DNA from: Alloascoidea africana
Lineage: Eukaryota; Ascomycota; Alloascoideomycetes; Alloascoideales; Alloascoideaceae
Assembly (NCBI GenBank): GCA_030581615.1
Contig: JAKTTT010000028.1
Location: 1 to 64,000 of the forward strand
Length of the DNA stretch: 64,000 nucleotides
Direction: 5' to 3'
Part shown: one piece after another, positions 23,317 through 33,744 of the stretch
Position numbering within the stretch: the first letter of the stretch is position 1
Layout of the letters: each line of letters opens with the position of its first letter
Notes under the pieces: generated by a model
What the model saw: the letters and a program-made list of their open reading frames with translations, nothing else
The model's database searches: none
Told to the model about the DNA's origin: nothing
Position numbers and translations under genes: made by a program

Positions 23317-24513
23317 TCAGAGGGATCTAACCCCTGGTACAACGCCCGTTATAGCTGTGGCAGAATGATTTGGAGCGAATTGTGGTTGTTGGTGATGAAC
23401 AGTTTGTTGTTGGAACGTGATCGGTTGCTGAGAGTTGGGAGAGGAGTAGATGAAGTGAGAAGCAGCTGGACCTGTCGGTACCTGTTGATGGCCAGCGATA
23501 GGCATCGAAACACCCGAAACAGGAGCAGCTGGGAAAGATGGATGGGGTTGAGTTGGAACAACATGAGGGGAGTATCCTCCCATTTGATGCTGTGGATGAA
23601 CAGGCTGAGGCTGCAACTGTGGCTGTGCAATGGCAGCTGAAGATTGATGCTGAAGTAACTGGAATTTTAGGGACTCAATCTCGTATTCCAGGCATTCAAT
23701 GTATGATACTGCTTTCCTTAGAATCGCTGCTTTTGAATCATGGGAGCCGCGAGATGTTGGAACTGCATTTTTGAGCCATGCAAAGCCACCATTTATGCTT
23801 TCTCTCCTTCGTTGTTCGGAAAGAATATGCAAATGTCGTCGAGTTGCCAAGCTGGTGGCTGTTGACTTTGCCGATGAAGAATCCTTGGTTGTGGATTTTC
23901 TGTCATCTGCATCACTTTCAGAGCCATCTCTTGGCCCTTTGTCCTGGATAGACGTTAAAGCTGGACTGACTGATCTCTCTAGCTCAGTCTTAAGGTTTTC
24001 TCGACAGGGGACTGTCAAAGGAGAAGATAGAACATTAGAAGGCGATGATGCTGAAGAGGCTACCGAAACTGGTGAGTTGGCACGCATAGCATTATTTACA
24101 AGATCATTGGGTGCAGAGCAAGATCTAAGTTTCTTTGACTTATGTAGGCTTGATGAGGATGCATAATTGTAATCGGCAGGAGAAGTAAGCGACTTGATGT
24201 TCAGCTTTGAGGAGAGCAGGGGCAGCCTTTGCCCAGCAATATTGCTTCCTGTATTGAATGGGACAACGGCAGGCGGAGAGGGAAGTCTAGGTGGTTCCAG
24301 AACAGAAGATAGGGGGCGTTTTTCTCCAGTCTTGGGGGAGTCAGGTTGACTCTTGTGGCCGTCGTTCTCATGAATTAGGTTGCTGATGTTGAATGGGTTA
24401 CTGGAATTGCTATTGTTATTGCTATTGCTGTTGATACAGTCCAAACTATTGACACTTTGGCGCACTGCTTCAAAGCTGGGGAGCTTGGGGATCTGTCTAG
24501 GAATCATAAGCAT
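23317..24513 (-). CDS. bHLH transcription factor, E-box type
   Basis: A 398-residue intronless protein. The bHLH domain is at about residues 227-280: basic region RRHLHILSEQRRRESIN, loop PTSRGSHDS, then helix 2 KAAILRKAVSYIECLEYEIE running into a short leucine-zipper-like tail. The His-Glu-Arg spacing in the basic region predicts CACGTG binding, and there is no Tyr replacement, so it is not SREBP-like. The N-terminal part is Ser- and Pro-rich with an Asn/Ser microsatellite run; the C-terminus is rich in Gln, His and Pro, like an activation domain. I cannot assign it to a named yeast regulator (Ino2/Ino4, Cbf1, Rtg, Tye7). A TATAAA lies about 90 bp upstream, and the 3-kb region beyond suggests complex control. 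Confidence 0.85.
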   Translation of the reverse strand: MLMIPRQIPKLPSFEAVRQSVNSLDCINSNSNNNSNSSNPFNISNLIHENDGHKSQPDSPKTGEKRPLSSVLEPPRLPSPPAVVPFNTGSNIAGQRLPLLSSKLNIKSLTSPADYNYASSSSLHKSKKLRSCSAPNDLVNNAMRANSPVSVASSASSPSNVLSSPLTVPCRENLKTELERSVSPALTSIQDKGPRDGSESDADDRKSTTKDSSSAKSTATSLATRRHLHILSEQRRRESINGGFAWLKNAVPTSRGSHDSKAAILRKAVSYIECLEYEIESLKFQLLQHQSSAAIAQPQLQPQPVHPQHQMGGYSPHVVPTQPHPSFPAAPVSGVSMPIAGHQQVPTGPAASHFIYSSPNSQQPITFQQQTVHHQQPQFAPNHSATAITGVVPGVRSL

Positions 24514-24604
24514 TGGGGCTGGTGTATATTAGGGTTTGCTAGGGAAGATAGGAAGGGAGGAGGCAAACAAGAAGACGTAAAAGAAGGGGAAATGAAGCTT
24601 CATT

Positions 24605-24610
24605 TATAAA
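24605..24610 (-). promoter_or_regulatory. TATA element of the bHLH gene
   Basis: The stretch TTTATAAA (24603-24610) reads as a TATA box on both strands and lies about 90 bp before the ATG at 24513, a normal distance in yeasts. Confidence 0.5.
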
Positions 24611-24804
24611 AGAATACGCCGTGGGCGTTCCCGTGATTTAGATGCAACAGAAGAAAGCAAATTCCAGTAGTTAAGCCAAGTTACTGGGGAGAATGGCATT
24701 TTGGCATGGATCGGTAGAGGCCTCTGGCGAAAACTGCAAGGTGACCGATCGGGACGCCCGTATCGCTACGCATCTAGGCCCCGCAGCACTGTGCATGGAT
24801 GCAT

Positions 24805-24906
24805 GTGCAGCTGCACGCATGTGCCACTTTAATTAACATCCTGCCCGCGATGCACTCTGCCGTTCCGAGATCCGCCATGTTCTGAAAGCATCGCGGTGCA
24901 TGCCTC
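24805..24906. promoter_or_regulatory. Palindrome cluster upstream of the bHLH gene
   Basis: GTGCAGCTGCAC (24805-24816) is a perfect 12-bp palindrome around a CAGCTG E-box. CCGCGATGC (24845-24853) and GCATCGCGG (24898-24906) form a perfect 9-bp inverted repeat 44 bp apart. The area is also dense in GCATG and GATGC words. Likely bound by dimeric regulators; autoregulation by the bHLH protein is a possibility, not shown. Confidence 0.5.
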
Positions 24907-27554
24907 TCAAACCGATGCGTTACCTTTAGATACGCCAGATTCTCCTCCAAACCTTAGATTCGATTAAACATGTGCACAATTTCTCCAGGGTCTGTGTTCA
25001 TGCACCGGGAGTTTCATCCCATATGACACGTTGAACTCCCGTTTGAAACACTGAGCCTGGGACACTTTATTTTGCCTTATATAAAACGCCGGGCCAAGAT
25101 TTAGAGCTAACAAAACTGGATAACAATATATATTATTTTATCCAGAAAGTCTATCTGCCACCTGGTTTTATGCAGTTAGTTTCCTCATCCCCTACATATG
25201 GTTATGGCCAGACACAAACCCTGACGAACAAAGCAAGTTTTTTTATTGGCGGTTCAGTTTCTACCTTTCTTGAAGTAGAAATTATTGCTTGAAGATTGAA
25301 CGTGTACTGGATTACAACCCGCCGTTCCTTGACATCAAATTTGGCCCTGGAACGGCATTCTCTACTCCTCAACATGTAAATTTACATAGAAAAGCGAGGT
25401 TGACAGAAGAGTACATTATTTCAGTGGAAAGGGGTAACTCTGTCCCAAAGTGAATAATCCTTCCTGCTGGTTAAGCATATGAGCTGGATGGACAACGGCC
25501 TGCTCCTACAGGCCTTTATGCAAGCACACCATCGCATCACATACTTTCATGAACAATTTCTTTATCTTTAAGCATCTATATCCTGTAATTGACATAGCTT
25601 TCTGTATTACGGTAAACGTGAAGAAAACGGCGAAAGCGCTTGCGTTCGACACTATATAATGCTTGCTCTTTTTGCTAAACAATGCGCTGCTCTCTCTGTT
25701 ACTTGAACTATTTATGGCGTTTTCATAAGTTTTAGCAGCTTTGCGATGGAAAATGCATTCTATCAAGCACCTCCCATTAGAAGTTATAACTGTGATATTT
25801 GAAAATCTAGTTTGCATCCATGTAGGCACCCTAAGATTATAAAGGCCAATTCTGGGAAGAAAAAAACTTAAAAAAAGCGAGGAAAAAGGTTAAAACACTA
25901 TAAAGATGGTGCCAGAAATAACTTACCAACTACATTTAACCGCTGGCCAGAGAAATAAGATAGTACACTCTTGTCCCTTTTCACTTATAGACATTTAAAT
26001 GCTTAAAAAGCTCTCAATGGCTTGTTAGAGAGCCCAGCAAAATTCATTTAAAGATAAAATTCTCCGGATATTATGGGACCCAAGCCAGTCAACCTCGGAT
26101 TTACTGTATATGGATTGTTCTCGGAAGGAAATGCGATTCTGATGGTCTAGAGTTTTTCTTGAAGCTGAAAAATAGTGTGACGGAGGAGTTGGAGCAGAAA
26201 ATCAACCATACTTTTCATTCAGAGATATGTCTTTTCTCTTTTCTTTCAGTTGTTCAAATATTCCAATAGCCTTTATAGATGTATGCCCTTTGTACATCTG
26301 GAGCTAAAAATTTTAAACAAGTTTCTAGATTTTTTTATTTTACAAAGCTCTAGCTTCTGTACCCCAGCGAGGAAAGATGGTGTGATAAAAAAGAAGAAAA
26401 AACTATTAGCTTGTAATTGGCTCTTTGATTCTAAGAATAAGCTCGCTTTATTGTTGGAGCGCTTGGAATAGAGTGCGAGAAAATCCAGAAGTAAATGGTT
26501 CAAATTCTTTATTCTCTTCTTCACTAACCTCCACATTTTCTTGTTTTTAACAGCTTAGATTTTATCCTAAGGGCCAGCTTACCATTAGGTATTAGATAAA
26601 ACGATCAAATTTCACAATAAACGTTCTTTAATCTGTTTCTTACATACAGTATTTCAGGTTTTTTTCGTAAAGCTTATGAGTAGTGATGCTCCACTCCCCA
26701 CAAACCAAGAGCTTAATATGCAAGGCTCTTCTCCGAAATTCTAGAGAAAAAAGGAACATCAAGCAACTTGGCTTACAAAAACTGGACAGAATGTGTATCC
26801 AGTGTTTATTTTTCCAGAAATTCTCACATCAGTAAATTTTATACAAATTTATCAGATACTTTTTGTCTATTTCCAATGCTTCTGGAAGAAAATTGAGTTT
26901 GATTTGCCTAGCTTTTAGAAACAATAGGCAAACGTTAAATATTATGAAAGATGAATAACTAGAGATTCCCTTGGACTTTTGTAAAATAGTCAATTTTCCA
27001 GCAACGAGCCCACAAATACCAATGGCTTGGATTATACTGTTTTATGATAAATAGATTGTCAAAAAATGTCTCTGGAAATGGAACTTTGAGTAGTGTACAA
27101 ATCACAGAAGAAATTTCCAAACTATACCCATTTTTTATCTAATTCCAAACGATAACAAGACTTTCGGAATTACTTGCTTGTTGAGCAAAACAGTAAAGAC
27201 TAAACAACTCAAGATAAACCAATAAAAATGGATGAATAGAGGAAACACTTAGACTTCTTTTCATACGACAATGTTGCCACAAAGATGACCCACGGAGTGG
27301 ATAACCCTAACATACTATAACAACTCGTTAAGAGCGTTCACTAAGCCTTTTCTGAAAAATATAGTTAAAACTATTCCAACATAAGATTAAATTAAAACAG
27401 AGAAAAAATGTCAGCAAACTACTCCAGATTTATCTAACATTGCTGTCGGCCTTTAGGCAGCTAACGCACTTAATAACCAAAAGGAAATTCTGATTCATTT
27501 CCATGTTATCTGCTAGTGTACACCCAGATTATATATAGTTTATAGTTATCAGAA

Positions 27555-30281
27555 TCAACAAATAATCTCTTGGAATCTGTGGTCAAGCTCTTTTTGCCTG
27601 TTGATATAGCTAATGGTTCTTTCAAAGTGCTTTCGAGGAGAGTCACTGATACCCTCATCCGTGTTATTAGCCAGGTTAGCCTGTATAAGCTCAATCAAAC
27701 CGTTTATATACTTCACCGTGACTGCTTCGTTATCGTTTGAAAAGTAATATAAGCATTGGTTCAGAATTTCCACGAACAATTCGACAGATACAGCAATATC
27801 CATGCAGGCATCGGCAACACGAAGTGCTCGCTGAAGACATTCAAGAACTCGCTTGTCATCACGGTACAAAACAGCAACCTGTTCTTCCTCTTCATCATTT
27901 TTATGGGACCCAGTGGGGATCTCAACTCCCCACCAAAGATGACTTGCAAGGTATACAGCACGGCATTGGTCAGGCTTTTTCAATAGTTTTGAACCATATA
28001 GCGTGCACTTTGTGATGAGCGTGTCAAAGTTTTCCTTACTGAAATTTCGGGCCGTTTGTAATGCTCCTGCTATCACACAAATCGACTGATACTGTGCTCT
28101 CGAGTCTGAAATACTCTCTTCGTAAATAGTGAATGCTTGGGCGAAGAATTCATAGGATGCTTCCTCAGCTTCTACCTGGTCCGCAATTTGTGCTACTGAA
28201 ACATAGAGCCTTAAAGCTGTTTCCGCTTTTCCAGCACGATATATATCATTGATTACTCCTTGCAAAAACTTGAAAGTTGATCCCACTTTCTGGCACCATT
28301 CAGAATCTTCGTCTTCTATAGCTTTGAAACGACGAATCAGTCTCAGAGAACTGTAAACCAGAGATGGATAGGTGAATTGGATCTTCTCTCCTCCCTCCTT
28401 TAAAGCTTTTCTTGCAGTATTTAGCAACCGCGCTTGGATATTTGGATCCTTATTGTAAACAAGATGCACCACCCGTGCAACCTTCTCTTGGTTATTAATC
28501 ACAGAAACTGGATAGGCTTTGACGCCTTCACTGTTGGCACTATTTCCACCAAACAATAAAGATCTTGAATTTCTCGATGCTGTTTGATTCGCCAACTGAA
28601 CATCATCATCCCCATCATCCTTTATAAGTATCAACAGTAAACTGAACACCCCTTCGGCATATTCAGATGTTTCTATTATTGTATTATTCTTCAGTAAGGA
28701 ATCGATAACAGCAGAGGCAATCAACTTTTGAATAGTTTTGGATTGGGACCATAACAAAGGAACATAATGCTTGAATGTCAACACGCTGATAATCTGAGGA
28801 AAGAAATTAATAGGAGCAAGTAGCAGTGAGCAGACGTTGTCCACGCAAACTTGAGAATAGACATCGACAGAATCTTTCATACTTTCCAGCTTTTGGTTAG
28901 TAAAATCAAAAATCTTATCAATGGCGTCCAACCTTTCAGGGTAACAATTCAACGTCAACCGACACAGTGCCTCCAGTATTGCTGTAAGATCTTTAATTGA
29001 TATGTCTGGCCGACTTTCCAAAAGTGTTTGTATGTATGCCCAGAACAATCCAAAAAGGTCAACATTGACAGGAATACCTCTAATCACCTGAACTGGTAAT
29101 TCCTTATGTTCAGTTTTGTCATCTTGATCCGTATTTTCATCCTTGTTCCCCTCTTCTTGTTCTTTATCATCATTTATTGTTTCAGCACTATCAGCTTCTT
29201 GCTCTGGTTTATCAGGATCTTCAACCTCATTGCCTTTGTTTTCGGTCTCTGTTTCTTTTTTCTTATCGTCGGGATCGGTTTCACTAGTAATACCAGTCTT
29301 CTTGAATGATTCGGCCAACGTCTCCACATCAGTACTTGGAGAGTCGGCCTCTCGAGCCACATACGCTGTTAGTCTGTCGAAAAGAGTAATAATGATCTTT
29401 TTGACGCTGACTTGTGGGTTCAGCTTCGTCGTTGCCTCCAAAAATTCATTCAGCGTGTTTAAATGGAATTCATCAGGAAACACCTGAATGACTACATCCA
29501 GTAAATACTCTTGAGCAATAACGTCACGGCATTGTACAATCTGCTCTAGTATCGAGGGCAGAATTACATCTCGATAGTAATTTTTGTCAAAACCTTCCAA
29601 TTGAGATAATCGAACAAGATTGGAGCCTACTAAGATCTGTAACTCTTTCCTTTCACGAGTGCGTTTCTCCTTTTCCCGGCTGTGTCCTTGATGCTGTAAA
29701 CGTACCCATAGTTTATTCATTTCAATGAAATTTGTGATCACAAAACTCAAGGAATCCTGTAAGCCTCCATCTGAACCTTCATCTGTTCCAAGCGGCAGTA
29801 AATCCCTGGTTCTTTGAGACAAGTAATAACGAAGAAATAGACCTCTTATTGGGTGTTGGACCCCTCTGCACATTTCTATCATGTCTTTCATGATCTCCTT
29901 CAATGGGGCATCGGGAACAGCCATATACGCTGTTCCAACAGTGATCATTAGGTATAGACGGGGCACAATGTTACCGGCATACTGAACAAGCTCATACAAG
30001 TCGGCCAAATGGTTATTTGGATGATTTTCTTGCAAGTATGAGCCCAGGTAAGACAAAGCGTCAAATATAACAATGTACAATTCGTAGTACTGTTTGGGGC
30101 TTAGCAAAGAGGTTCTCAACTCAGCCAAGAAAGTAGAGGCATGTTTTAAAGCGTCCATAAGTTTTCCTCTAGAATCTAAACATCTCCTCATTAACAACTG
30201 CTGCTGGCGAATCACTTGAAGGGAATCTTCAAGTAACCTCGCCTGTTCCTCAGGTGTCGGGGGTGGCGCAGAGTTTGACAT
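27555..30281 (-). CDS. VPS35: Retromer subunit Vps35
   Basis: A 908-residue intronless protein from the ATG at 30281 (MSNSAPPPTPEEQ). Vps35 is the alpha-solenoid core of retromer, which recycles receptors such as Vps10 from endosomes to the Golgi. The N-terminal signature is strong: RLLEDSLQVIRQQQLLMRRC, then LMDALKHASTFLAELRTSLL, LSPKQYYELYIVIFDALSYL and HPIRGLFLRYYLSQRTRDLLP (the PRLYLM region that binds Vps26). An acidic, low-complexity insertion of about 60 residues (near residues 330-395) interrupts the solenoid, as in other fungal Vps35 proteins. The C-terminal helices (YEFFAQAFTIYEESISDS) are intact. The TTG-started extension to 30311 is not needed. Confidence 0.95.
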   Translation of the reverse strand: MSNSAPPPTPEEQARLLEDSLQVIRQQQLLMRRCLDSRGKLMDALKHASTFLAELRTSLLSPKQYYELYIVIFDALSYLGSYLQENHPNNHLADLYELVQYAGNIVPRLYLMITVGTAYMAVPDAPLKEIMKDMIEMCRGVQHPIRGLFLRYYLSQRTRDLLPLGTDEGSDGGLQDSLSFVITNFIEMNKLWVRLQHQGHSREKEKRTRERKELQILVGSNLVRLSQLEGFDKNYYRDVILPSILEQIVQCRDVIAQEYLLDVVIQVFPDEFHLNTLNEFLEATTKLNPQVSVKKIIITLFDRLTAYVAREADSPSTDVETLAESFKKTGITSETDPDDKKKETETENKGNEVEDPDKPEQEADSAETINDDKEQEEGNKDENTDQDDKTEHKELPVQVIRGIPVNVDLFGLFWAYIQTLLESRPDISIKDLTAILEALCRLTLNCYPERLDAIDKIFDFTNQKLESMKDSVDVYSQVCVDNVCSLLLAPINFFPQIISVLTFKHYVPLLWSQSKTIQKLIASAVIDSLLKNNTIIETSEYAEGVFSLLLILIKDDGDDDVQLANQTASRNSRSLLFGGNSANSEGVKAYPVSVINNQEKVARVVHLVYNKDPNIQARLLNTARKALKEGGEKIQFTYPSLVYSSLRLIRRFKAIEDEDSEWCQKVGSTFKFLQGVINDIYRAGKAETALRLYVSVAQIADQVEAEEASYEFFAQAFTIYEESISDSRAQYQSICVIAGALQTARNFSKENFDTLITKCTLYGSKLLKKPDQCRAVYLASHLWWGVEIPTGSHKNDEEEEQVAVLYRDDKRVLECLQRALRVADACMDIAVSVELFVEILNQCLYYFSNDNEAVTVKYINGLIELIQANLANNTDEGISDSPRKHFERTISYINRQKELDHRFQEIIC

Positions 30282-30669
30282 GGCTTCTTGTGAACCTGTT
30301 TTTTCCCACAAAGTGCTAGTGTCAAAAAGTCAAAATTGCTAAATTATTGCGGAGATGAAATTCGAACTGGAATGATGGACAATGCGATAAGGATTTCAGA
30401 TCAGGAGGTTATGATGTGAATGCCAGGAGTGTCTCTTTTGGCGGTAATGTTGATGGCGTGTCAGCCATGACTAAGCGCAACTATTCAAAGCGAGTTTGTA
30501 CAATCAAAGGTGTGATATCAAAACTTGAGCATTTCACCTAAGATTTGTTATAATTAACGAGATTATCTTCTGGCAAATAACTTCTCTAGAGTCACAATGG
30601 GAAGTCATGAGCTTCAGGTGAAGATACATGATAATACGATAATAGAAATCACTAGAAATACACTGGTGT

Positions 30670-31430
30670 AAACCGTTTCTTAAGCTGAAGAGCCCGAAAT
30701 TGTTCATTAAAAGTACAACAGGGCTGTATCCAAGAATCTGGAATATTGGTGGAGACAGAATAATTTCCCGACAGCACGTAGAGGTCTTAACCAGTCAAAT
30801 CCTATAGAAGTATCCTTTAACAGCGTTTGGAGGATTCTAAAAACCTATTCTTTGGGCGACTGCCATAAAACTCAGGAGGCAGATTGATAATCCTCATTGA
30901 AAATGTTCTTGCCTTTCCACGCCGTTCATTGCCTGTAATAACCATTGAGGAGGAGGGGATCATGCCCAGCATGAACCAAGTCTCGTCAATCAAAGTTATA
31001 TGTCCACATTGACGACAACATATTTGTTTGACACAAGCTTGAACCAACTATTTTAGCACGTCTGGATCTTCTCATTCGCCCTTCTGGCAGTCATATGGAC
31101 GATTCAAACATTGCTTGACTTCTGGTTGTCGCTGAATGAAGTTGGCAGTCCAGTGTTTTCTAACGCTTCCTCCATTGCGTTTCGCGACTAGGACATTGGC
31201 TCTATCCTCAACAGTCAAACTCCTGGTAGAGAATTCCCGTCTATCGAGATCTCGAATGTATTTGATAATAATCTTCTCTTGTGAAACCAATTTCTTACAA
31301 GGGGGGAGATGGTATCGGCGCGAGAAGGTCGTCAATCCATTCTGCTATTCAATATAGTTCGATTGACAGAGAATTTCTCAGCAGCCTTTCGAAGACTAAG
31401 TTTGGGATTTTTTTGTCATAACCGACATAA
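30670..31430 (-). mobile_element. Decayed pogo/Fot1-type (Tc1/mariner superfamily) DNA transposon
   Basis: Pieces of one transposase can be read in order on the minus strand. A psq-type helix-turn-helix (PKLSLRKAAEKFSVNRTIL) lies at about 31350-31410. A CENP-B/Tc5-type DNA-binding domain follows at 31335-31072 (YHLPPCKKLVSQEKIIIKYI ... DLDRREF ... VEDRANVLVAKRNG ... HWTANFIQRQPEVK). Part of a DDE domain comes next, with LIDETWFMLGMI and the family's TGxERRGK motif, at 31047-30900. An NIPDSWI fragment at about 30,690-30,720 fits the next segment. In-frame stops and frame changes separate the pieces, for example near 31,060 and after 30,840, so it is a pseudogene. I could not find terminal inverted repeats. 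It occupies the VPS35 promoter side. Confidence 0.8.
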
Positions 31431-31850
31431 CAAGGAGAATTTTGGACCCTTATGTTTTTTGAGCCATATATTTTGTGGTTGGAGATATAGATGTTTAGCG
31501 AAGTTGGGGAAAGTGACCAGTTCCAATGTATGTCCTGATCACAAGTGACCTTTGCCAAAACAAAATGCAAACAACCACTACGAAGTACCTTAATGAAGAT
31601 ATATGGACATTACTATCCTCTCATAAGCACGAGCTAATTTGAATAGATTCAATATTTTCTCATGTGGGCGACTACAGTCGTGGCGTAACGGTTCATAACC
31701 TTATCGTTTAACGAAAACAATCTAAACCGGGGTGAAACAAGTTAAATGTCTTCATCTTGGCCCAGTCAAATATTCTCTGTGCTGACAGTAACCTTCCAAT
31801 TCAAACAGCGGGCCAGATACCGATCTCTATGAGAGTATTCAATTCTCAAT
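31431..31850. other. Intergenic remainder between the transposon relic and PYM
   Basis: About 420 bp with no recognisable gene. It may contain the decayed 5' end of the transposon; no terminal repeat or target-site duplication was visible. Confidence 0.4.
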
Positions 31851-32543
31851 TCATTTCTTTCTCCAGTTTGATTCCAAATCCTCTTTCGTGGGAACTTTAT
31901 ATGTTTTCCAATTGCTTTTACGGTCCCTATTACTAGTCTGACCAGTTTTATTTGAGAAACGATCTTTTGTATCTTTCGAACCTACAGACTCGGAACGCAA
32001 CTCGTTCTTTTTATCTGACCGACTCTCTGATTGCTGATCGCTCAGTCTTAGGTTCAATAATGACTCTTCTAAACCAGTTTCATCTTCCTTGGTAGCATCC
32101 TTGCTACTTCCAACAGTTTCTTTTGCTTTCAAGCTAGTTCTAGGCTGATCCAATTCCGACTTGATATTTGTTTTAGTCTTCCCTTCACTTCTTTTTGTTT
32201 CGTTACTTTGAAGAATCTTATTTATCGCAGAAAGAGCTGGACTCGGTCTACTCCCAGGGGTCCGCCGAGAAGGGCGAGCAGCCGAATTTGTATTCAAAGC
32301 GCCTTGACCTTGTGCTTCTTCAGTAAGATCTCCCTCTTCCTTTCTCCTTAAATTACGCGCCCTTGCCTCTCGAACATTATAACGTTTTTGATCTTCAGGA
32401 GGGACATAGCCTGGCCTGACCTTGACTACTTTCCGCACCGTTCCATCTTCTCTTATGCTTCCCCCTATTTTTCTAACACCGTCACTATCTGTATAGATGC
32501 CTGAGTTAGTGACTTGGGTCAGTTCTTCGTTGCTGTTGTTCAT
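31851..32543 (-). CDS. PYM homologue (partner of Mago-Y14, exon-junction-complex recycling factor)
   Basis: A 230-residue protein from the ATG at 32543 (MNNSNEELTQ). Residues 12-50 (GGSIREDGTVRKVVKVRPGY followed by VPPEDQKRYNVREARARN) match the PYM/WIBG N-terminal domain (xRPDGTxRKxxRVKxGYVPQEE), which binds the Mago-Y14 dimer and releases exon junction complexes during translation. The rest is charged and probably disordered. Its C-terminal end (NWKTYKVPTKEDLESNWRKK) is basic, as in the ribosome-binding end of PYM. S. cerevisiae lacks Mago and Y14, so a PYM gene fits an intron-rich yeast that kept the complex. The GTG-started extension upstream is not used. A TTACCCGG site lies 44 bp upstream. 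Confidence 0.8.
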   Translation of the reverse strand: MNNSNEELTQVTNSGIYTDSDGVRKIGGSIREDGTVRKVVKVRPGYVPPEDQKRYNVREARARNLRRKEEGDLTEEAQGQGALNTNSAARPSRRTPGSRPSPALSAINKILQSNETKRSEGKTKTNIKSELDQPRTSLKAKETVGSSKDATKEDETGLEESLLNLRLSDQQSESRSDKKNELRSESVGSKDTKDRFSNKTGQTSNRDRKSNWKTYKVPTKEDLESNWRKK

Positions 32544-32586
32544 GGAGGTGTGCTTCTCCTCTCCGATGAAGAGGAAGACCACATAA

Positions 32587-32594
32587 TTACCCGG
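32587..32594 (+). promoter_or_regulatory. Reb1-like site near PYM
   Basis: TTACCCGG, the core recognised by Reb1-type factors, 44 bp before the PYM start. The same word is found in the promoters of SKI6, MLC2 and DBR1/TFB4, and TTACCCG before the gene at 39752. Confidence 0.55.
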
Positions 32595-33108
32595 TTTATG
32601 GGCCTGGAAGAGCAGATGAATCGATAGTTTTCAATTCTAAAATAGAATCCATTATAGATGTAAAGAAACACAGAGGTCAACTCCATTCTACATTAAGAGT
32701 TGGTATGGGCCCATTTTAACTGTTCTAGTGTCATTTGGAAGTGATCATTATGGCACAAATCATATTTTTACTTTTGTACCATCAATTCTTTACTTGTTAT
32801 TGAAGATCTATCAGGAAATCGAGCGCTATTTGATACTTCATATGCAAATTCTCCATAACTAGTATTATCATTGCTTTGCAATTAAAAAGGCCTCGGAAAT
32901 ATTACAAGAACACAGTGCTATTTGCAAATGTTAACTAGGAGGGTGTCAGTTCATTGATCTGATTAATGTTTTGAATTTTTAACAACCAACTTGAGAAGAA
33001 ATTTATTATCATTGTTTTTTAATTTAACCACTGTTTTGTTTTGTTTTACCATATTTATGAAGTGAAAAGAGCTTGGTTGGAGATTATTTCTTGGAGGTAC
33101 TATTGGAC

Positions 33109-33136
33109 TCACGTGACACTGTACTTTATCCAATCA
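33109..33136 (+). promoter_or_regulatory. E-box and CCAAT box upstream of QCR9
   Basis: TCACGTGA (33109-33116) and CCAATCA (33130-33136) lie 110-137 bp before the QCR9 ATG. CCAATCA is the HAP2/3/4/5 binding core that drives respiratory genes in yeasts, which suits a complex III subunit. The CACGTG would suit Cbf1 or another E-box factor. Confidence 0.6.
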
Positions 33137-33245
33137 CAGCGAAGAGAAACGATCAATCCTCTTCTACTCGGTTTTCTAGTTCATCTTCAGTTCTACTATC
33201 AAGATACACTCCCTATCCACACAATCCTAAAAGGAGCACACTACA

Positions 33246-33744
33246 ATGGTAAGGAAAGATTTATGATATAATTCTTTGGGATCTCCACGTCCTTTAGGTT
33301 TTTGCACGCTACCAAGAGGATTAAAAGTGGCATCAGATTTAAAAGCGTTCGACAAGTGCGAGCGAATGTGATCTAACGACATTTACTTTTCAAATGAAGG
33401 CTTTTTCCAGTTCTCTGTACAACACGTTTTTCAAAAGGAACTCCGTTTATGTTGCCTCTATCTTTGCAGGCGCTTTTGTTTTCCAAGGGTATGGACGACT
33501 CGACTAGTCCGAAATTACGAGATGGTGGAAATTTAACATAGAAACGATTTTAGATTCTTTGATGTTGCTGTAACGAAATGGTGGGACAGCCATAACCAAG
33601 GCGTATGTTTCTTTTACAATCGATTTGACAAAAAATTGGTTCTCGGGTCTGACCTTATGTGCTTTATAGAAACTGTGGAAGGATGTCAAGGGAAAGTTTG
33701 TGCAGGCAGGAGATGATGATGAGGAAGATGAAGATGACGAGTAA
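33246..33744 (+). CDS. QCR9: Cytochrome bc1 complex subunit 9, four exons with an ATG-only first exon
   Basis: Small inner-membrane subunit of respiratory complex III. Exons 33246-33248 (just ATG), 33400-33488, 33554-33602 and 33670-33744 give 71 aa (S. cerevisiae: 66). The product M-AFSSSLYNTFFKRNSVYVAS then IFAGAFVFQGFFD matches MSFSSLYKTFFKRNAVFVGT then IFAGAFVFQTVFD, including the single membrane helix, and ends in the acidic DDDEEDEDDE tail. As I recall, S. cerevisiae QCR9 also has an intron right after its ATG, so the position looks conserved. Intron 1 ends ATGAAG; an unspliced message could instead start at that internal ATG (MKAFSS...), which is the main alternative. Confidence 0.88.

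Larger units (their letters stand above)
24514..27554. other. 3-kb promoter-side intergenic region of the bHLH gene
   Basis: Lies upstream of the bHLH gene and downstream of VPS35. The part nearest the bHLH start (24640-25060) is GC-richer and rich in GCATG/TGCAC words and palindromes; the remainder to 27,554 is A/T-rich without genes. A 107-residue frame at 25506-25829 (-) has no recognisable similarity. Confidence 0.6.
32544..33245. other. Divergent intergenic region PYM / QCR9
   Basis: A 702-bp region holding both promoters: TTACCCGG at 32587-32594 near PYM, and CACGTG plus CCAATCA near QCR9. No gene seen. Confidence 0.6.

Noticed and set aside
23317-24513. Calling the bHLH gene INO2, INO4, CBF1 or TYE7
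   Set aside because: The basic region and loop do not carry distinguishing features of any of these that I can recognise, and the rest of the protein is low-complexity.
17700-26200. Possible diverged inverted repeat (GATGGTCTAG and GGAGCAGAAA near 26.14-26.20 kb, reverse-complemented near 17.77-17.83 kb)
   Set aside because: Two shared 10-mers with an 11-nt spacing difference are the only match; flanks do not align, and single 10-mers are expected by chance between regions this large.
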